From Allacma fusca (taxonomy: Eukaryota; Arthropoda; Collembola; Symphypleona; Sminthuridae), in contig OX359250.1 in the NCBI GenBank assembly GCA_947179485.1, positions 2,005,661 through 2,069,660 on the forward strand: a stretch of 64,000 bases of DNA, read 5' to 3'. Positions 62,957 to 64,000 of this stretch are shown in pieces. Position numbers and translations under genes: made by a program. Within the stretch, counting starts at the first letter, position 1. The number at the start of each line of letters is the position of its first letter. Below the pieces are notes generated by a model that did not search any database, had not been told where the DNA came from, and was given only the letters and a program-made list of their open reading frames with translations.

Positions 62957-64000
62957 CGCGTTTAAGAGGGAGAGGGAAATTTTAAAAACTCATTTCATCA
63001 TCAAATTATACGAGCTACGAGCACTGCACAGCCAGCAATTGCCTGCTCAGCGAGGTAAATGTAAATAATGAAGGCAGTAAATACTTGTATGCAATATCTA
63101 GCTGCACAGTGCTCTGGTCGTCGATACATCTAGAGCGCGCGAATATTTTATTCTTACCATCACGTTCGCGGACACTATCCACTCTTTCAACTTAGAAGAG
63201 AGGATATACTATTCGGATATTTAATTTGAATTTTTCAGTTTTCCTTTTTTTTCAAAAGTTTAAATTAAAACAGAAGTAAAAACTAAAACATATTTTTTGG
63301 GCATTTTTCATTTTGAATTCCTAATGTTTCGTAAACATTGCTTTTCAGCTGAAATTGTAAGCAGTTCGACTCTTGGGGACGTACGGTTATCCGCTTTAGC
63401 TACACCTCGTTAATTTAATACGATAGAGAATAACAATCGTCAGAAAAAACATTGCGCGGCATAGGAATTGGTTCCAAACGTTATCTCAACCGGAAATGTT
63501 AGCATGTTTTTCATGATAGTATGTTCTGCAAGTAAATCTGACCCTCTGCTAGTAAAATACTTGCAGACCAATGTGAAAATAACTTGTAGTTCGAACTACA
63601 AATTTGGTGCAATTTTTACGAAGACGCTTTACTGTTTCACAACATTTTAGAATATTTAATTCTTTAAAATCATCGTACCGTCGAACAAGCAACGGTGTAA
63701 GCCTTCAGGGTCCTACCCTGAAATCAGCAATGTTTAAATAACTTCCGGTCCTTTGAACCAAGTTTGAAGCTCTGTGTCGACTGAAAAGTTCTGAATACAA
63801 CGGTCAAGGAAATGTCATTGACCGTTGTGTACCTTATACCGCTTTGTTTCTTAGATTTTTTTTTTAATTTTGAAAGTTTTAAATGGTTATAATTTATTTG
63901 TTCAGTTCATATTAAATTTAAAATAATTTTTGACGCGGGTTTGTAGGAAAGTTTATTGGTTTTTAGAGAGCCATCCAACGGATCTCTAATTTGAGAATTG
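62957..64000. other. right flank without recognisable gene
   Basis: A+T-rich sequence with T runs near 63.23 and 63.85 kb and a perfect 11-bp-stem hairpin (63797-63828). No coding sequence recognised on either strand. Confidence 0.6.
63797..63828. repeat. perfect hairpin (11-bp stem, 10-nt loop)
   Basis: ACAACGGTCAA and TTGACCGTTGT flank a 10-nt loop. No adjacent T-run or tip-like motif identifies its source. Confidence 0.8.

Noticed and set aside
1..64000. tRNA, rRNA, CRISPR or bacterial operon features
   Set aside because: Scanning by eye found no tRNA B-box in suitable context, no rRNA-like block, no regularly spaced repeats and no densely packed genes. Small tRNAs could still be missed without a covariance search.

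Overview
The window looks like A+T-rich animal nuclear DNA: one split gene with introns of 4.7-10.6 kb, GT-AG splice sites, many microsatellites and minisatellites, and DNA-transposon debris. The only gene I can recognise is grainyhead (grh), encoding the CP2/LSF/Grainyhead-family transcription factor, on the minus strand. Its conserved blocks look like arthropod Grh from memory, so I infer an arthropod with a fairly large, gene-sparse genome. The species cannot be named from this sequence alone.

Layout, read on the minus strand from right to left. A TATA-like box (36364-36372) precedes exon 1 (36112-35832, possibly starting further upstream). Then come exon 2 (25317-24588), exon 3 (19858-19695), exon 4 (19372-19210), exon 5 (8565-8454) and exon 6 (1137-1043). 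All five internal junctions keep phase, and the joined 1,545 nt encode 515 residues without a stop. They cover the GRHL-type N-terminal block, the Ser/Pro-rich linker with the conserved [17 protein letters not shown] block, and the first part of the immunoglobulin-fold DNA-binding domain. The rest of that domain and the dimerisation domain lie beyond the left edge. The long introns hold only simple repeats, short tandem repeats and a few hairpins that I can recognise.

The region right of about 36.4 kb has no gene I can support. It is upstream of this grh start and may hold regulatory sequence, alternative 5' exons or plain intergenic DNA. It contains microsatellites, an AT-rich low-complexity block (about 51.2-51.5 kb), a possible but unproven promoter near 44.1 kb, and a possible pogo-like transposon end near 43.2 kb.

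The most interesting part is 58.6-63.0 kb. Two short, complete-ended hAT-type DNA transposons lie 2.1 kb apart, each bounded by imperfect terminal inverted repeats and a perfect 8-bp target duplication (GTATGTGT; CTACAAAG). The first, 58637-59873, carries a broken remnant of the transposase C-terminal dimerisation region. The second, 61986-62948, has no recognisable transposase and contains a 105-bp tandem duplication. Their sequences differ, but both carry dense subterminal arrays of a degenerate 6-bp unit (GGTWCA in one; CCCGAW and its variants in the other). In both, the arrays keep the same strand orientation at the two ends although the tips are inverted. I found no RNA genes, CRISPR arrays or prokaryotic features.
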